Source of the DNA: Pseudomonas citronellolis
GTDB taxonomy: Bacteria > Pseudomonadota > Gammaproteobacteria > Pseudomonadales > Pseudomonadaceae
DNA: 46,618 nucleotides
Direction: 5' to 3'
Assembly: GCF_029335315.1 (NCBI RefSeq)
Contig: NZ_JARJLT010000184.1
Span: forward strand, 1-46,618
In this document: positions 7,663-15,754 of the stretch, piece by piece
How positions within the stretch are numbered: the stretch's first letter is position 1
How the letters are laid out: the number at the start of each line of letters is the position of its first letter
Program-made: the position numbers and the translations under genes
Notes under the pieces: generated by a model
What the model was told of the DNA's origin: nothing
Seen by the model: only the letters and a program-made list of their open reading frames with translations
Database searches by the model: none

Positions 7663-8651
7663 GACTGCTTCCCTTTCGGCTGAAGGCGGATCGGTTGGGC
7701 GAAGGCGGCGGACAGCGCCTGGTGCTGTGCGCCCTGTTCCTGATAGGCGACGGGATCGGCCTGCGGCTTAAGCGCCGCTTGCGGTGCCGCCGTCGCGCCG
7801 CTCTGGCTCGCGGCCGCGTGGCCACGGCGGGCCAGGTCGTCGAGGATGCCGCGGGTGTAGTGGCGGGTTTCCTCGAAGGGAATGCGCTCGACCCAGGCGT
7901 CGCTGCTGACTTCGCCGGTGCGCGGGTCGCCGTTGCTCTTGAGCCACTCGTCGACGCGGCCGGGGCCGGCGTTGTAGGCGGCCAGGGCGAGGGCGCGGTG
8001 GCCGTCGTAACGTTCCAGCATCTCGTCCAGGTAGGCGCTGCCGAGCTGGCGGTTGTAGGCGCCATCTCGGGTCAGGCGCTCTTCGTCGAAGTCCAGGCCG
8101 AGCTTGGCCGCCATGTCCCGCGCGGTGTCCGGCATCAGCTGCATCAGCCCGCGCGCGCCGCGCGCCGAGACGGCGGCGACGTCGCCGGAGGATTCGTGGT
8201 CGATCAGGCTCTCCACCAGGTCGGAGAACGCCGCCGTGCCGCGCTGCCAGAGGCGCCCGACGCTCTGCACGCCGCGCTGCCAGTCGGCGGCCACGGCCTG
8301 TTGCAGGCTGCGCGGCAGGCCCAGGCGGTCGCCGCCGGCCAGCGCTTCGCCCTGAGCGTCGGCCTCGTGGCCGGAGAGCTGGCGCACCAGCAGCGCGGCG
8401 ATGCCGGTCTGCTTGCGCTCGGCCAGGTTGTCGGCGAGCACGCCGTCGTAGAAGTCGCGCATGGTGTCGAGGTCGCGGCTGCGGGTGATGCCGCCGGCCG
8501 AGAGCACGTCGCCGGCCTTGCGCATCTGCTTGAGGATCTGCTGCAGGAACAGCGCCTCGAACTGCTCGGCCGCCGCCTCCAGGCGCGCCTGCGGCTGGCC
8601 TGGCTGGCCGGGGGCGACCTTGAGCGCGGTGGGTAGGGAAACGATGCTCAT
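7659..8651 (-). CDS. flgJ: FlgJ rod-assembly protein fused to an SLT-type lytic transglycosylase domain
   Basis: 330 aa. Residues ~20-95 are the rod-binding FlgJ domain (FEALFLQQILKQMRKAGD ... DNLAERKQTGIAALLVRQL). The C-terminal half is not the usual GH73 glucosaminidase of gamma-proteobacterial FlgJ. Instead it has the motif series of Slt/GH23 lytic transglycosylases: catalytic HESSG (E153), GLMQLMP (168-174), AYNAGPGRV (225-233) and ETRHYTRGIL (261-270). It would cap the rod and open peptidoglycan by a different chemistry. The last ~50 residues are Ala/Gln-rich. It acts in the periplasm after flagellar export. It sits between flgI and flgK as expected and overlaps the flgK start by 4 nt. 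Confidence 0.92.
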   Translation of the reverse strand: MSIVSLPTALKVAPGQPGQPQARLEAAAEQFEALFLQQILKQMRKAGDVLSAGGITRSRDLDTMRDFYDGVLADNLAERKQTGIAALLVRQLSGHEADAQGEALAGGDRLGLPRSLQQAVAADWQRGVQSVGRLWQRGTAAFSDLVESLIDHESSGDVAAVSARGARGLMQLMPDTARDMAAKLGLDFDEERLTRDGAYNRQLGSAYLDEMLERYDGHRALALAAYNAGPGRVDEWLKSNGDPRTGEVSSDAWVERIPFEETRHYTRGILDDLARRGHAAASQSGATAAPQAALKPQADPVAYQEQGAQHQALSAAFAQPIRLQPKGKQS

Positions 8652-8660
8652 GCGCGCGCC

Positions 8661-9764
8661 TCAGATGATGATGAGTTCGGCGTTCAGCGCGCCGGCCTTC
8701 TCCAGCGCCTGGAGGATGCTCATGACGTCGTCCGGGGTGGCGCCGAGGCTGTTCACGGTGTCGATGATGCTTTGCAGGCTGGCGCCCTCGGGCCAGCGGA
8801 ACATCGGTTTCTTGTCCTGGCTGACGTTGACGTTGGACTGCGGGGTGACGGTGGTCTGGCCGCCGGAGAACGGCGCCGGCTGGCTGACCTGGGGGTTCTC
8901 GCTGATGGTCACGGTGAGGCTGCCGTGGGACACCGCCGCCGCCTTCACGCGCACGCCCTGGCCGATGACCACGGTGCCGGTGCGGCTGTTGAACACGACT
9001 TTCGGGCGCTCGCGGCCTTCCTGCACCTCCACCCCTTCGAGCAGGGCCATGAAGCTGGTGCGCTGGTTCGCCGAGACCGGCGCGCGCACGCTGACCTTGG
9101 TGCCGTCCAGGGCCTGGGCGCTGCCGGCGCCGAGCAGGCTGTCCAGCGCGGTGACGATGTGCGCGGCGGTCTGGAAGCTCGGCTGGCGCAGGTTGAGCAT
9201 GATGTCCGGGCGGCTGGCGAAGTCGCTGGGGATCATCCGCTCGATGCTCGCGCCGTTGGGGATGCGCCCGCCGTTGGCGGTGTTGATGCTGACGCTGGAG
9301 CCGCTCTGCCCGGTGGCGTTGAGGCCGCCCACGGCGACCGCGCCCTGGGCCAGGGCGTAGGTCTCGCCGTCGATGCCGCGCAGCGGCGTGAGCAGCAGCT
9401 GGCCGCCGCGCAGGCTCTTGGCGTCGCCCAGCGAGGAGACGGTGACGTCTACCGTCTGGCCGGGGCTATAGGACGGCGGCACCTCGGCGGTGACGCTGAC
9501 CGCCGCGACGTTCTTCAGCTTGGGGTCGACGTTGGCCGGCAGGTTCACGCCGAACTGCTTGATCATGTTCACCACCGACTGGCTGGTGAACTTCACCTGG
9601 GTCTTGTCGCCGGTGCCGTCCAGGCCGACCACCAGGCCGTAGCCGATCAGCTGGTTGCCACGGACGCCTTCGACGTCCACCAGTTCCAGCAGCGGCACGC
9701 CATGGGCGACCGGCGACAGGCAGAACAGGGCCAGGGGCAGGAGGTACTTCAGGGTCAGGCGCAT
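8661..9764 (-). CDS. flgI: Flagellar P-ring protein precursor
   Basis: 367 aa, standard FlgI length. A Sec signal peptide covers residues 1-22 (LKYLLPLALFCLSPVAHG). The conserved start of the mature protein is visible (LVDVEGVRGNQLIGYGLVVGLDGTGD), as is the C-terminal conserved block (SLQSIIDTVNSLGATPDDVMSILQALEKAGAL). It assembles the periplasmic ring around the rod with help from FlgA. It lies between flgH and flgJ in the operon. Confidence 0.96.
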   Translation of the reverse strand: MRLTLKYLLPLALFCLSPVAHGVPLLELVDVEGVRGNQLIGYGLVVGLDGTGDKTQVKFTSQSVVNMIKQFGVNLPANVDPKLKNVAAVSVTAEVPPSYSPGQTVDVTVSSLGDAKSLRGGQLLLTPLRGIDGETYALAQGAVAVGGLNATGQSGSSVSINTANGGRIPNGASIERMIPSDFASRPDIMLNLRQPSFQTAAHIVTALDSLLGAGSAQALDGTKVSVRAPVSANQRTSFMALLEGVEVQEGRERPKVVFNSRTGTVVIGQGVRVKAAAVSHGSLTVTISENPQVSQPAPFSGGQTTVTPQSNVNVSQDKKPMFRWPEGASLQSIIDTVNSLGATPDDVMSILQALEKAGALNAELIII

Positions 9765-9777
9765 GGCCGGTGTCGCC

Positions 9778-10452
9778 TCACATCGGGAACAGGGGGTGGG
9801 TGAAGAAGCGCGTCAGCCAGCCGGCCGAGTTGCTGTCGTTGAGCACGCCGCGCCCGGCATAGGAGATGTTGGCGTTGGCGACGTTCAGCGAGGACACCTG
9901 GTTGTTGCGGTTGATGTCGTCGACCCGGACCAGGCCGGTGAGGCGGATGAACTCCGAGCCCTGGTTCAGGCGCAGGTTCTTCTCGCCACGGATCATCAGG
10001 GTGCCGTTGGGCAGCACCTGGTGCACGGTCACCGCGATGGAGCCGCGCAGGGAGTTCTGCTGCTCGCTCTTGGCGTCGCCCTTGAAGTCGCGCTTGCCGC
10101 TGGCCGAACTTTCCAGGCGGTCGTAGTCGTGGCCGAGGACCTTGGGAATGCCGATGCCCAGGGTCGAGCTCTTGTCGAAACTGGTGCCGGCGCTCTTGCT
10201 CGACTGGGTCTGCTCTTCCAGCACCACGGTGAGCACGTCGCCCACCCGCAGGGCGCGCTGGTCCTGCACCAGGCCGCCGTAGTAGCCGGGGCGGTAGAGG
10301 CCGCCGCCGGTGGTCGGCGGCAGGCTGTAGTCCAGGCGCGGCGGCTGGTAGGCGCTGGAGTCCTCGTCCGGGAGCATCTCGTTGAAGCTCGCGCAGCCAC
10401 CCAGCAGCAGCATCGCGAGCAACGTCGGCAGGTGGCGGCTCATGACGGTCAT
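9778..10452 (-). CDS. flgH: Flagellar L-ring lipoprotein precursor
   Basis: 224 aa from ATG 10452, which overlaps the flgG stop in ATGA; an ATG three codons later (10443) is the alternative. A lipoprotein signal ends in LLGGC (Cys20), so the protein is anchored in the outer membrane. Conserved FlgH blocks are seen: LRVGDVLTVVLEEQTQSSKSAGTSFDK and VNISYAGRG-like NANISYAGRGVL near the end. It forms the outer-membrane bushing of the basal body. Neither start has a strong ribosome site, which suggests coupling to flgG. Confidence 0.94.
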   Translation of the reverse strand: MTVMSRHLPTLLAMLLLGGCASFNEMLPDEDSSAYQPPRLDYSLPPTTGGGLYRPGYYGGLVQDQRALRVGDVLTVVLEEQTQSSKSAGTSFDKSSTLGIGIPKVLGHDYDRLESSASGKRDFKGDAKSEQQNSLRGSIAVTVHQVLPNGTLMIRGEKNLRLNQGSEFIRLTGLVRVDDINRNNQVSSLNVANANISYAGRGVLNDSNSAGWLTRFFTHPLFPM

Positions 10453-11234
10453 ACGGTCTGGTTGAGGAACTGCTGCATGCCGGAGGCGGCGTCCAGCACC
10501 TTGGCGTTGGCCTCGTAGGCGCGCTGGATGGCGATCATGTTGACCATCGCTTCCACCACCTGCACGTTGGAGCCTTCCAGCACGCCCTGCTTGAGGGTGC
10601 CCAGGCCTTCCTCGCCCGGCGTGCCTTCCACCGGCTGGCCGCTGGCCACGGTCTCGCGGTAGAGGTTGCCGCCCAGGGCCTCGAGGCCGGCCGGGTTGGT
10701 GAAGTTGACGATGGTGATCTGGCCCAGCTGGGTCGGCTGCGTCTCGCCCGGCAGGATCGCGGTGACGGTGCCGTCGCTGCCCACGGTGAAGCTGGTGCTG
10801 CCGGCCGGCACTTCGATGTTCGGCTGCAGCGGCAGGCCCTGGGCGTTGACGATCACGCCGTCGGAGTTCAGTTGCAGCTGGCCGTTCTCGGTGTACAGGG
10901 TGTCGCCGTTGGGCGCTTCCACCTGGAAGAAGCCGCGACCGACGATCGCCAGGTCCATCGGCTGGCCGGTGGTCTGCATGCTGCCTTCGGTGAACACCTT
11001 CTGCGTGCCGGCGACACGCACGCCGCTGCCCAGCTGGATGCCCGAGGGCACGGTGTTGACCTGGTCGGCCTGCGCGCCGGGCTGGCGGTCGATCGAGTAG
11101 AACAGGTCCTCGAAGACCACGCGGTCGCTCTTGAAGCCGGTGGTGTTGACGTTGGCCAGGTTGTTGGCGACCGCCGACAGCGCGGTGTCCTGCGCCGCCA
11201 GACCGGTCTTGCTGACCCAGAGTGCCGAACTCAT
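10449..11234 (-). CDS. flgG: Flagellar distal rod protein
   Basis: 261 aa from the ATG at 11234, which has AAGGAG seven bases upstream; a TTG two codons earlier is less likely. The N-terminus (MSSALWVSKTGLAAQDTALSAVANNLANVNTTGFK) is the FlgG rod signature. The C-terminus (LEGSNVQVVEAMVNMIAIQRAYEANAKVL) is also typical. The length fits FlgG (~260 aa). It builds the distal rod crossing the P and L rings. Confidence 0.96.
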   Translation of the reverse strand: MSSALWVSKTGLAAQDTALSAVANNLANVNTTGFKSDRVVFEDLFYSIDRQPGAQADQVNTVPSGIQLGSGVRVAGTQKVFTEGSMQTTGQPMDLAIVGRGFFQVEAPNGDTLYTENGQLQLNSDGVIVNAQGLPLQPNIEVPAGSTSFTVGSDGTVTAILPGETQPTQLGQITIVNFTNPAGLEALGGNLYRETVASGQPVEGTPGEEGLGTLKQGVLEGSNVQVVEAMVNMIAIQRAYEANAKVLDAASGMQQFLNQTV

Positions 11235-11292
11235 GCTCAATCTCCTTCACGGGCCGCGTCCTGCGCGGCCGACACGTTGTATGGCCGCCGCG

Positions 11293-12018
11293 TCAGTCGC
11301 GCAGCAGGCGGTCGCCGGCGGAGGACAGGTCCTCGGCGGCCTTCATCATCTTCACCTGGGTCTCGAACATGCGGTTCAGGCTCATGGTGGCGGTGAGCTG
11401 GTCGATCGACGACACGTTGCTCGCCTCCAGGTAGCCGCTGACCAGGCGCACGTTGTCGGCGGCCTCGGCCGGCTGGCCGTCCTTGCGCACCAGCAGGCCG
11501 GCAGCGTCCTTCTTCAGGTCGGCGGCCGGGGCGTCGACCAGCTTGATGCGGTCCACCTCGGTCATCAGGTAGTCGCCGCGCGGCATCACCGAGACGGTGC
11601 CGTCCTCGCCGATGTTCACGCTGTCGTACTCGGGCAGGACGATCGGGCCGCCCTCCCCCAGCACCTGGCGGCCGTTGAGGGTCAGGCGCCCCTCGCTGTC
11701 CACCACCATGCTGCCCTGGCGGGTGTAGGCCTCGCCGTCGCCGTTCTGCAGGGCGATCAGGCCCTGGCCGCGAATCGCGAAGTCGAGGTCGCGGCCGGTC
11801 ACGGTGAGGGTTCCCGGGGTCATGTCGACGCCGTTGTTCTCCAGGCTCGCCAGGTGCCGGCTGTCATAGCCGTAGCCGCTGACGTCGACCGCGCGGGCGC
11901 GCTCCATGTCGGCGCGGAAGCCCGGGGTGTTGGCGTTGGCCAGGTTGTTGGCGCGCACCTGCAGCGACTGCAGGGTGCGGCTGGCGGCGGTCATGGCGGT
12001 ATAGGCCAGGCGGTCCAT
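11293..12018 (-). CDS. flgF: Flagellar proximal rod protein
   Basis: 241 aa. The N-terminal rod motif (MDRLAYTAMTAASRTLQSLQVRANNLANANTPGFRAD) and the central RGQGLIALQNGDGEAYTRQG block match FlgF. The C-terminal helix includes SNVSSIDQLTATMSLNRMFETQVKMMK. It contributes to the proximal rod. Placed between flgE and flgG, 9 bp after flgE. Confidence 0.94.
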   Translation of the reverse strand: MDRLAYTAMTAASRTLQSLQVRANNLANANTPGFRADMERARAVDVSGYGYDSRHLASLENNGVDMTPGTLTVTGRDLDFAIRGQGLIALQNGDGEAYTRQGSMVVDSEGRLTLNGRQVLGEGGPIVLPEYDSVNIGEDGTVSVMPRGDYLMTEVDRIKLVDAPAADLKKDAAGLLVRKDGQPAEAADNVRLVSGYLEASNVSSIDQLTATMSLNRMFETQVKMMKAAEDLSSAGDRLLRD

Positions 12019-12027
12019 GGGTCAGCC

Positions 12028-13215
12028 TCAGATGGCGCTGAACAGCGCTTGGGTGAGTTCCTTGTCGGTGGTCAGCACCTTGGTGTTGGCCTGGTAGTTG
12101 CGCTGGCCTTCCATCAGGTTCACCAGTTGCGCGGTGAGGTCGACGTTGGAGCCTTCCAGGGCGCCGGCCACCAGGTCGCCGAACTGGCCGCCACCGGCCG
12201 CGCCGATCAGCGCGCCGCCGGAGGCCGAGGTCTCGGTCCAGGCCGTGCCGCTGACCGCTTTCAGGCCTTCGGGGTTGACGAAGTTGGCCAGCACCACCTG
12301 GCCCTGCAGCAGGCGCTCGCCGTTGCTGTAGTTGACGTAGACCATGCCGTCCTCGTCGACGGTCAGGCCGGTCTTGTCGCCGGAGGCGTAGCCCGAGGCC
12401 TTGTTGGTGGTGACGGCGAAGTCGGAGCCGTACTGGGTGGTGCCGGTGTAGTCGACGGAAATCGCCAGCGGGTTCACGCCACCGGCCAGGCCGGCGACGT
12501 TGAGGGTCGTCGGGGTGGTCGGCGAGGTCAGCATGCCGGCGGCGTCGAAGGTCAGCGCCTGGGTGCCGGCGGCGGCGCCGTCGACGTAGTAGTTGCTGGT
12601 CCAGTCGTTGTCGGCGTTCTTCACGAAATACTGGGTCAGGGTGTGTTCCTTGCCCTGGGAGTCGTAGACCTTGGTGGTGTAGGTCGAGTTGTAGCTGGCC
12701 GAGGTGGCCGGGTCGAAGGCCACGGTCGGCACGTCGCCGTCGGCGTCGAGGTTGGCGACGAACTGCAGGCTGTCGGTGGCCTTGGCCGGCAGGCTCGCGG
12801 TCTTCACCTGGATGTCGCCGAGCACGCCGGACTGCAGGTTGCCGGCGGCGTCCACCGAGTAGCCCTGCAGGCGCTGGCCGGCGGCGTTGACCACGTTGTT
12901 GGCGTTGTCGGTGTTGAAGACCCCGGCGCGGGTGTACTGGGTCTCGCCGCTGGCGCTCTTGACCACGAAGAAGCCGGCCCCGGAGATGGCCAGGTCGAGG
13001 CTGCGGCTGGTGTTGGTGAGGCTGCCGCCGAGGCTGATGCTCTGGGTGTTGCCCAGCACTTCCACGCCCATCGCCTGGCTGTCGGCGTAGACGCTGCCGA
13101 ACTCGGTGCGCGAGGACTTGAAGCCGACGGTGCCGACGTTGGCGATGTTGTTGCTGACGGTGTCCAGCTGGTCGCTGACGGCGTTCAGGCCGGTCAGGGA
13201 GATGTTGAAGCTCAT
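12028..13215 (-). CDS. flgE: Flagellar hook protein
   Basis: 395 aa, in the usual FlgE range. The N-terminal rod/hook motif is MSFNISLTGLNAVSDQLDTVSNNIANVGTVGFK, followed by the ISGAGFFVV block. The D2 region has repeated Thr/Ser/Gly stretches. The C-terminus (LEGSNVDLTAQLVNLMEGQRNYQANTKVLTTD) is conserved. It polymerises into the universal joint. It lies downstream of flgD, the hook-capping gene. Confidence 0.95.
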   Translation of the reverse strand: MSFNISLTGLNAVSDQLDTVSNNIANVGTVGFKSSRTEFGSVYADSQAMGVEVLGNTQSISLGGSLTNTSRSLDLAISGAGFFVVKSASGETQYTRAGVFNTDNANNVVNAAGQRLQGYSVDAAGNLQSGVLGDIQVKTASLPAKATDSLQFVANLDADGDVPTVAFDPATSASYNSTYTTKVYDSQGKEHTLTQYFVKNADNDWTSNYYVDGAAAGTQALTFDAAGMLTSPTTPTTLNVAGLAGGVNPLAISVDYTGTTQYGSDFAVTTNKASGYASGDKTGLTVDEDGMVYVNYSNGERLLQGQVVLANFVNPEGLKAVSGTAWTETSASGGALIGAAGGGQFGDLVAGALEGSNVDLTAQLVNLMEGQRNYQANTKVLTTDKELTQALFSAI

Positions 13216-13238
13216 CGGTTCTTGCTCCTGGGCGGGCT

Positions 13239-13904
13239 TCAGGCAGTCGCGCTGCCGAATTCGACGATGTTGTAGAAGGGCACGGAACCGGCGCCCTCGA
13301 CGTCCAGTACCGGGCCGCTGTCGCTGACCCGCACGTGGGTGACCTTGCCGCTGACCTCGACCTTGGGCTTCTCGCCGCTGCTGGTCTCGACCTCGACGCT
13401 GTACTTGCCCGGTTCCAGGCCCAGGGCCTGCGGGTCGACGCTGAAGCCGACGGTGCCGGCTTCCTGCGGGCCGAGGGCGACCTCGGTGACCTGGCCGGTG
13501 GCGGCGCTGGTGAGCTTCAGCGTGGTGGTGGTGGAGGCGTGCTCCAGCTGCACCTGGGCGTCGACCTTGGCGTCGTCCAGCTGCAGGCTGTCCACCGAGA
13601 CCGCCACCTTCTGCCCCACCAGCCCGGCGGCGGTGAGGTTCTGCAGGTTGTCGGCGAGCACCAGGCTGTTCTTCTGGATGGTGTTGAGGTTCTCCAGGCT
13701 CTGCACCTGGGACAGCTGCGAGTACTGGTTGACGAACTGGGTGCTGTCCACCGGATCGGTCGGGTCCTGGTACTGGATCTGCGCGACCATCAGGGTGATG
13801 AAGTTGTTCTGCAGCTCGGACACGTCGGTCAGGTTGACCGCGACGTTGTCGCCGCCGCTGCTGCCGGTGCCGCTGGAACTGGTGCCGTTTACGGTGGTGC
13901 TCAT
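13239..13904 (-). CDS. flgD: Flagellar hook-capping / assembly scaffold protein
   Basis: 221 aa. The conserved N-terminal block is NNFITLMVAQIQYQDPTDPVDSTQFVNQYSQLSQVQ, the FlgD signature (FL.LL.aQlqnQDP). The middle is a tudor-like/FlgD Ig fold. It caps the growing hook and is then discarded. The ATG overlaps the flgC stop by 4 nt (ATGA), suggesting translational coupling. Confidence 0.95.
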   Translation of the reverse strand: MSTTVNGTSSSGTGSSGGDNVAVNLTDVSELQNNFITLMVAQIQYQDPTDPVDSTQFVNQYSQLSQVQSLENLNTIQKNSLVLADNLQNLTAAGLVGQKVAVSVDSLQLDDAKVDAQVQLEHASTTTTLKLTSAATGQVTEVALGPQEAGTVGFSVDPQALGLEPGKYSVEVETSSGEKPKVEVSGKVTHVRVSDSGPVLDVEGAGSVPFYNIVEFGSATA

Positions 13905-14332
13905 GTCTCGTCTCCCAGCTTCAGCAGGCCCTGCTGCATGCTGCGCACACGGTTGAGGACGTCGACGTTGGTCTCGAAGCTGCGCGAGGCCGACATCATG
14001 TCGGTCATTTCCTCGATCTCGTTGACGTCCGGGTAGAACACGTAGCCGTCGCGGTCGGCCAGCGGGTTGTTGGGCTCGTAGCGACGCTGCGGCTGGGCGC
14101 CGGAGGTGACCACGTCGAGCACCTGCACGCGCGCCCCGCCCAGGCCGGCGTCACGCACCAGTTCGTCGTTGCCGTAGACGGCGGCGAACATCGGCTTGCG
14201 CGCCTGGTACACGCTGTCGGCGCTGGAAGAGGCCGACTCGGCGTTGGCCAGGTTGCTGGCCACGGTGTTCAGGCGCACGGTCTGCGCGGTCATCGCGGAA
14301 CCGGCGATGCGGTAGATGGAATCCAGGGCCAT
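13901..14332 (-). CDS. flgC: Flagellar proximal rod protein
   Basis: 143 aa from ATG 14332; a TTG two codons upstream overlaps the flgB stop and is a possible alternative. The rod signature is ALDSIYRIAGSAMTAQTVRLNTVASNLANAES. The C-terminal half holds DGYVFYPDVNEIEEMTDMMSASRSFETNVDVLN, diagnostic for FlgC. It is part of the proximal rod with FlgB and FlgF. Confidence 0.95.
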   Translation of the reverse strand: MALDSIYRIAGSAMTAQTVRLNTVASNLANAESASSSADSVYQARKPMFAAVYGNDELVRDAGLGGARVQVLDVVTSGAQPQRRYEPNNPLADRDGYVFYPDVNEIEEMTDMMSASRSFETNVDVLNRVRSMQQGLLKLGDET

Positions 14333-14334
14333 GC

Positions 14335-14703
14335 TCAACGTCCTTCGATGGCCTGCTTGAGGCCGCGGAACTTCATGCCGAGGAAGGTCAGGCTGGTCTG
14401 GAAGCCCATGCTGTTGCGCGAGAACTCCGACTGCTCGACGCCCTGCTCGACGGTGTTGCCGTCTTCCGACGGCTGGTTGGGAATGCGGTACTTGGCCTGC
14501 GCCGGGCTGTCGGCGAAGGCCAGGTCGGCCTGCCCGCCGTGGGGGTCCAGGCGCTGCATCTCGTCGGCGAAGTCGATGTCGCGGGCGAGGAACCCCGGGG
14601 TGTCCTGGTTGGCCAGGTTGGCGGCGAGCAGTTCGCTGCGTTCGCTGCGTACCTGCAGGGCGCGGATGTGTACGCCCAGGGATTCTTCTACACGGATGCT
14701 CAT
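14335..14703 (-). CDS. flgB: Flagellar proximal rod protein, first gene of the rod/hook operon
   Basis: 122 aa from ATG 14703, with GGAGA upstream. A longer open frame to 15087 is non-coding read-through of the flgA antisense strand. N-terminal motif: LQVRSERSELLAANLANQDTPGFLARDIDF. C-terminal helix: QSEFSRNSMGFQTSLTFLGMKFRGLKQAIEG. It is driven by the sigma54 promoter at 14746-14761. The operon continues through flgL and the LafW-like gene with gaps of 0-58 bp. Confidence 0.95.
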   Translation of the reverse strand: MSIRVEESLGVHIRALQVRSERSELLAANLANQDTPGFLARDIDFADEMQRLDPHGGQADLAFADSPAQAKYRIPNQPSEDGNTVEQGVEQSEFSRNSMGFQTSLTFLGMKFRGLKQAIEGR

Positions 14704-14745
14704 CGGTTGGCGGTCTCCGGCCTGACTCTTGCTGGCATCCGTGTG

Positions 14746-14761
14746 AGCAGGAACCGTGCCT
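14746..14761 (-). promoter_or_regulatory. Sigma54 (-24/-12) promoter of flgB operon
   Basis: AGGCACG-GTTC-CTGCT on the minus strand. The GG (14760-14759) and GC (14748-14747) are separated by ten bases, matching TGGCACG-N4-TTGCW except for two positions. Transcription would start near 14735, giving a leader of about 32 nt before the flgB ATG. The palindromic operator at 14869-14885 is centred 117 bp upstream of the -24 GG. Confidence 0.75.
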
Positions 14762-14794
14762 AACTTGAGCATAGCGAGCAAAGCCTTGATTTCA

Positions 14795-15592
14795 TTGAGT
14801 TTAATTCGGAAACACGGACAACCGCCGGCGCCCCGGCTTCCGCTTTGGCGGTGCCCGGCGGCGCCAGGCGGAAAAACCCTTTCCGCTCTTTTCCTGGTCC
14901 TCGCCGGCACCCTCGCCAGCCCCGCGACCCAGGCCGCCAGCGAAGTCCGCGAGCAGGTCGAGAAGGCCGTGGTCGCGCAGCTCGACGCCCAGCTGCGCGA
15001 CGAGGCGCGGCGCAACGGCTGGCAGGGCCTGCGCAGCCAGTACAGCCACGAGCTGCTCGGCACCCTGCCGGCGACGCCCTGCTCCACGCCCCTGCAGGCG
15101 CAGCGGCGCAGCGACGACCCCTCGGCGCTGGCGCGGCAGCGCTACGAAGTGCGCTGCGCCGACGGCGAGGGCTGGTCGGTGATGGTCAGCAGCCAGGCCG
15201 ACGTGTTCCTCCCGGTGCTGGTGACGGCGGCCATCGTCGACCGCGGCCATGTGCTCGAAGCCGGCGACCTGCAACTGAAGGCGACCAACATCGCCCGCGC
15301 CCACCACGGCTTCTTCACCCGCCCCGAGCAGGTGCTGGGCCAGGGCGTGCGCCGCCGCCTGCGCGCGGGCCAGTTGCTGACCCCGGCGCTGCTCGGCGCG
15401 GCGCAACTGGTCAAGCGCGGCCAGCAGGTACGCATCAGCGCCAACCACGACGGCATCCAGGCCAGCACCCCCGGCCAGGCCCTGGCCGACGGCCAGCAGG
15501 GCGAGGTGATCAAGGTGCGCAACCTGAGCAGCGAGAAAGTCATCCAGGCCCAGGTGGTCGAGGCCGGGGTGGTCAGCAGTACATTCCAGTGA
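14795..15592 (+). CDS. flgA: Flagellar P-ring assembly chaperone (start uncertain)
   Basis: About 265 aa if read from the TTG at 14795; other in-frame starts are TTG 14786, TTG 14765 and GTG 14756, none with a clear ribosome site. The signal peptide core is TLSALFLVLAGTLASP with cleavage near TQA. The SAF domain follows near residues 130-195 (AAIVDRGHVLEAGDLQLKATNIAR). The C-terminus has VKRGQQVRISANHDGIQASTPGQALADGQQGEVIKVRN, diagnostic for FlgA. It is a periplasmic chaperone for FlgI. It diverges from flgB. The 17-bp operator (14869-14885) lies inside the signal-peptide codons because no start exists downstream of it. Confidence 0.88.
   Translation: MSLIRKHGQPPAPRLPLWRCPAAPGGKTLSALFLVLAGTLASPATQAASEVREQVEKAVVAQLDAQLRDEARRNGWQGLRSQYSHELLGTLPATPCSTPLQAQRRSDDPSALARQRYEVRCADGEGWSVMVSSQADVFLPVLVTAAIVDRGHVLEAGDLQLKATNIARAHHGFFTRPEQVLGQGVRRRLRAGQLLTPALLGAAQLVKRGQQVRISANHDGIQASTPGQALADGQQGEVIKVRNLSSEKVIQAQVVEAGVVSSTFQ
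14869..14885. promoter_or_regulatory. Operator palindrome CGGAAA-N5-TTTCCG (flgB/flgA region)
   Basis: CGGAAA-AACCC-TTTCCG, with a proximal half-site TTCCGC at 14838-14843. Same palindrome as at 22281 and 31356. Centred 117 bp upstream of the flgB -24 element, the usual distance for a bacterial enhancer-binding protein. Candidate binding site of the LafK-like activator. Confidence 0.65.
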
Positions 15593-15661
15593 GCCCGACC
15601 GTGCTCTGCGCAGGATGGCCGCCCGGCCCGAACGCGAGGTTGGCGGGGAGATCGGTGAAAC

Positions 15662-15693
15662 GGCGGATAACCGCGAACGGTTATCCGCCCTAC
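15662..15693. repeat. REP-like palindrome, family 2 (GGCGGATAACCG type), copy 1
   Basis: Perfect 12-bp stem (GGCGGATAACCG / CGGTTATCCGCC) with a CGAA loop and a CCTAC tail. It lies between flgA and the acyltransferase gene, paired with the inverted copy at 15712. The same element recurs at 31508. Confidence 0.8.
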
Positions 15694-15711
15694 GTTGCGG
15701 TCGAGCCTGGT

Positions 15712-15742
15712 GTAGGGCGAATAACCCGGAGGGTTATCCGCC
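15712..15742. repeat. REP-like palindrome, family 2, copy 2 (inverted)
   Basis: Begins with GTAGGG, then a 12-bp stem with one mismatch (GGCGAATAACCC / GGGTTATCCGCC). It faces copy 1 tail-to-tail, forming a typical REP doublet at the border between the flg block and the glycosylation block. Confidence 0.75.
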
Positions 15743-15754
15743 GCCTCGGCGCGG

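Noticed and set aside
11131-13275. 714-codon plus-strand open frame opposite flgE-flgG
   Set aside because: Antisense shadow with Gly/Val/Ala/His bias; covers three well-supported genes.
14704-15087. N-terminal extension of flgB
   Set aside because: FlgB proteins start at the MSIRVEESLG position; the extension is antisense to flgA and lies upstream of the sigma54 promoter.
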